Origin: Serinus canaria
Lineage: Eukaryota > Chordata > Aves > Passeriformes > Fringillidae
DNA length: 64,000 nt
Assembly: GCF_022539315.1 (NCBI RefSeq)
Contig: NC_066316.1
Location: 10,183,501 to 10,247,500 of the forward strand
Direction: 5' to 3'
In this document: positions 60,997-64,000 of the stretch, in pieces
Layout of the letters: every line of letters begins with the position of its first letter
Position numbering within the stretch: position 1 is the first letter of the stretch
Translations under genes and position numbers: made by a program
The notes under the pieces: generated by a model
What the model was told of the DNA's origin: nothing
The model's input: only the letters and a program-made list of their open reading frames with translations
Databases searched by the model: none

Positions 60997-63395
60997 CTTG
61001 GCCCTGACAGGCCAAGGAAACAAAACACCATCACTTTGGGTAAACAATCTCCATATTGCATTCTACTTTTGCACAAACACAGGCACAGCAAAGGATAAGA
61101 ATGGTTTTCCCTTTCTCTGAGGTTCAGAGAATGTGAATCCCGGAAATATTCTTGCTTTTCCCTGTGAAAAGAAATGTGGCTACAGCACTGCTGATGTGTT
61201 CCTGTCTTCTGTGTGTTTTGAGTGGTTAACACAGGCAGGAAATGCTGTGTGAGCTCTGAAATGTTTACAGAGAAGGGAGAAAAAAACAAATTGGTGAGGG
61301 AAGGGTGAGTATCAATCCAACCTACTGGCCTGTATTTTGCTTTTTTATTGGTCACATTGATATTTTGTCACTGCTTCAATAGGATTCTTTTTAATGCAAA
61401 ACATTTTTTTTCACAGCATCCCTCAAGTTCCCCTAAACTGTGGCAAAAGAGGAAGTATTTCTTCCTGGCTGGCAACTGTGGCTGCTCTGCTTTCTGTGCT
61501 TTGATTAGGCTGCTTTGCAGTTATTTTACCTCAGGGATGCTAAAGCACCTCCAGCTCTTCCATGTGTTTGTATTGCTATTTTGTGTCAATGATCCTCTGT
61601 GCTTGGCCATAGGGACAAAGCTGTAAAATCTGTCTTTGTGTCGGGCACTGAGCTAATTTTCCACAGGAAGAGGTACATCTGGGAATCACAGCAGCAAATC
61701 AGACTGAATTCTAACCTCTGATCTCTAGCACCAGTCTGGAGGAGGATTTTGGGGAAAGGATTTGGTTTGAGTTGGGTCAGTTTTCTTGTTGCAGGCTGGT
61801 GGTGATATTTTGAAGTGCTCATCTCCTTTGGGAAGGTTAAAGGGGTTCCTGAGTTTGCCAAAGCAAAAGGAAGAAACAAGTGCACAGTTGGTGAGACTTT
61901 CATGAGAGTTTCATACCTGGTGCCTGTCCTTGCAGGTTTCTGTCCAGCATTTAAAAGAAACTTTTTCAGTAGTTGTTTCTGCCTTCAGGTACATTTTTGC
62001 TTTCCCACAATATAATTAAGGTGGCTGATGTGCAACTCCATTTCTCCCCATCTCTGCATTTGTAAGATAGAAGCTGATTTTCATTTGCCAGTAGCTTATG
62101 TCTTTTCTACTAAACTTTTTAACAATTCTGGGATTTATGCAAGATTTTTTTTTTAAGGAGGCAAATGAAGTTTATGAAGTTTGGCTGGTACCAAGAAATG
62201 TCACTTGTATTTTCTAGTAGCTTCCTCTGACTGCCTTCTATTAGGGTCTTTCATGCTTTTCCTGGTGGTAATAATTCCACCAGCAACTCAGAGTTGTGTC
62301 AATGGCAGCTGACATAATTGGCATTTTTTATTCTGTGGGCTTCCAAATGTAATTTGCTGAAGACTTTGCTCTCCTTTGTGCAGCAGGTTTACTTTATCCT
62401 GCACTTGATTTGCTCTTCCTCCTGAGGCTCACCTGCTTGCGGGTGAGACTTGTTAGCTGGGAGCTGCATCTCATTTCCCAGTGCAGATGTCTCACCTGCA
62501 AGCATTGCTCCTGTCCTCCCTGTGTGCTTTCTTCCCAGGAAAGTTCTGGAAAGACGGTCTGATTGGGGTGGCAGAGCAGGTTGTGTGGGACCCAGCTACC
62601 TGAATGGCTCTGGGGGCAGCATTTGATGTCTGAGGCTGTATTTCTACATTGTGTCTTGTGGGCTGGGAAATTTAATGCAGCCTCTAGCAGGAGAAGGGTG
62701 GTTTCAAAGCTGTTGGATATTAGGAAGGCAATTCTAGATTATATTCTTATGGCACTGGATATTTCATATGCTGAACATAATGATTGCAGCTTGAGGCAAT
62801 ATGATTTAATCCTGAACAAATTCTAAAAAATTCAAATACACAAATTCTTACTCTCCTTTGCCTCTCATCTTCTATATTGTTAAATGGTTTAAATAACTAT
62901 TATCAGTTCTTTGATTTCAAGGCAAAGTAAATCTTTATTTTGGATTAAAAATGTATTGAAATGAGGATTTCTTGCATCTGAACTTTTTTCCTTCACAACC
63001 ATGGTACAATAGCACAGTAATTAGGTTTGCAATATGCCTTGTTGTAGACTTATTTAAGTTCCTAACACTGGGATCTAATTTTGTATTTGATATCAGAGAG
63101 AGAGGATGTACAAAAAGGTGTTACACTTTTTCACTGCTCTGTTATTGGAAGATGGTGAAATAAAAATCAAACTACCCCGAGTGCAAATGTGATGTGCAAT
63201 GGATAAAATTCCCTTTGGCCTCAAATATTTCATAGAGGGATTTTTTGAATGTTGTTGAAAGTGATTCATAGTAATTAAAATGGAATGATTTTTCCCTTCC
63301 AAATGAGCATATACATCCTATCAAAAGGAACCTGGATGATCATAGGTAAGTTAATTTTCTGCATTTAGATGTGTTAACTTCTCCCTGATTCATAT

Positions 63396-63409
63396 GTTGC
63401 TATAGCAAC
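63396..63409. promoter_or_regulatory. Perfect RFX-type X-box motif
   Basis: GTTGCTATAGCAAC is a perfect 14-bp palindrome and satisfies the X-box consensus GTHNYYATRRNAAC bound by RFX transcription factors, which drive ciliary and other genes. The match is seen directly; binding is inferred. No promoter or exon is recognised nearby, so a distal element or chance occurrence is possible. Confidence 0.5.
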
Positions 63410-63839
63410 AATTGACTGCACAAGGCCTGACTTGGCTCCCAAAGAAATGTGAAATACCCTGGTTTATGTTTTTCTGCTGTTAAGTCATGAAGATGACTTC
63501 AGTAGCAATAGATGATCTTTATACCATGATTTTTCATTTTTAACTTGATGGTAAAACAGTTTTTTGCTAAGTTGAATATATTCCCTTTCTTCTGTGTTTA
63601 CAATTTTACATTATTTTTATAAGCTTGACCAAATGAGATTGTTACAGAATGCAAAATACAGATGTGATTTCTAAAAGGTGATTCTAAAAACGACAATTAA
63701 TAGTTTTAATTTTTTTTTTTAATTTTAAGGTATGTTTTTACTTTGTCAATCTCAGGTATCAAATGGCAAAAATACCATGAAATGTATTAGCAAAAATAGT
63801 TTTACTATAAGTTTATAAAAGTGTCACTTAACAAAATTT

Positions 63840-64000
63840 GATGGCAAGGTTCCCTGTATTGCTTACTGGTGAGATTAAACACAAAAGAAAATCGAGTTAG
63901 AATAGGTTTAAAGTGATTTACACAAAATCAAGATATACAAAAGGGTAAGGGAGACCCTCCCTTTGTGTTGTGAGGTTGAGTGGATGCCCTTGTTTTCTAA
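63840..64000. other. Possible dispersed element cut by the window edge
   Basis: The texture changes at about 63840. The stretch from ATGGCAAGGTTCCCTGTATT through AAAGGGTAAGGGAGACCCTC to the end gives me the impression of a repeated songbird sequence, perhaps reversed ERV-related DNA, but I cannot confirm a family. It contains a small hairpin (AAGGGA-GACCC-TCCCTT). Confidence 0.25.

Larger units (their letters stand above)
59349..64000. other. Unique non-coding stretch with palindromes
   Basis: No supportable gene. Contents: a 16-bp palindrome (59937-59952), interrupted A runs and a hairpin (60494-60556), a TA-rich segment with an 8-bp inverted repeat (60852-60871), (CA)7 (60983-60996), an X-box motif (63396-63409) and splice-donor-like TAG|GTAAGT at 63346. 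The last 160 bp may be part of a dispersed element cut by the window edge (listed separately). Confidence 0.55.

Overview
The window looks like vertebrate nuclear DNA, most likely from a songbird. The evidence is several fragments of the avian LINE family CR1, one isolated long terminal repeat (LTR) that I recognise as a songbird endogenous-retrovirus type, AT-rich composition, CpG depletion and the lack of any long reading frame. The longest uninterrupted ATG frame is 162 codons and lies in low-complexity sequence. I find no protein-coding gene, no exon I can defend, no tRNA or rRNA, and no CRISPR array. The segment is best read as a gene desert or the inside of a very large intron.

Layout. 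Positions 1-5,700 begin with a CR1 3' end on the minus strand (96-200), then unique sequence with one probable old MIR-type SINE (4041-4120). A GC- and CpG-richer block lies at 5735-6030. Positions 6,030-15,000 are unique sequence with homopolymer runs and a plus-strand CR1 3' fragment (12584-12735). A decayed LINE reverse-transcriptase fragment lies at 15125-15455. Positions 15,455-38,900 are mostly unique AT-rich sequence with a second MIR/L2-like relic (24855-24945), short tandem duplications, a 44-nt pyrimidine tract (33973-34016) and poly(A) runs.

The most structured part is 38.9-40.5 kb. A CR1 fragment runs into a perfect 30-bp inverted repeat, then three tandem copies of an unrecognised repeat of about 190 bp, an insertion of about 630 bp with a compound TA/TG microsatellite, and a fourth copy that ends just before a consensus splice donor. 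I could not assign this repeat to a known family, and it is the best candidate here for something undescribed.

Positions 40.5-59 kb are again mostly unique sequence, with the solo LTR (49032-49460) and several splice-like signals. The last 5 kb hold the best-preserved CR1 3' end (59049-59348), a 16-bp palindrome, an 11-bp hairpin and a perfect 14-bp RFX-type X-box palindrome (63396-63409).

No genes are seen to work together. What can be read is a record of retroelement insertions (ancient MIR-like SINEs and LINEs, then CR1, then an ERV LTR) on a background that may contain regulatory DNA. Family assignments rest on remembered consensus patterns, not on a database search.
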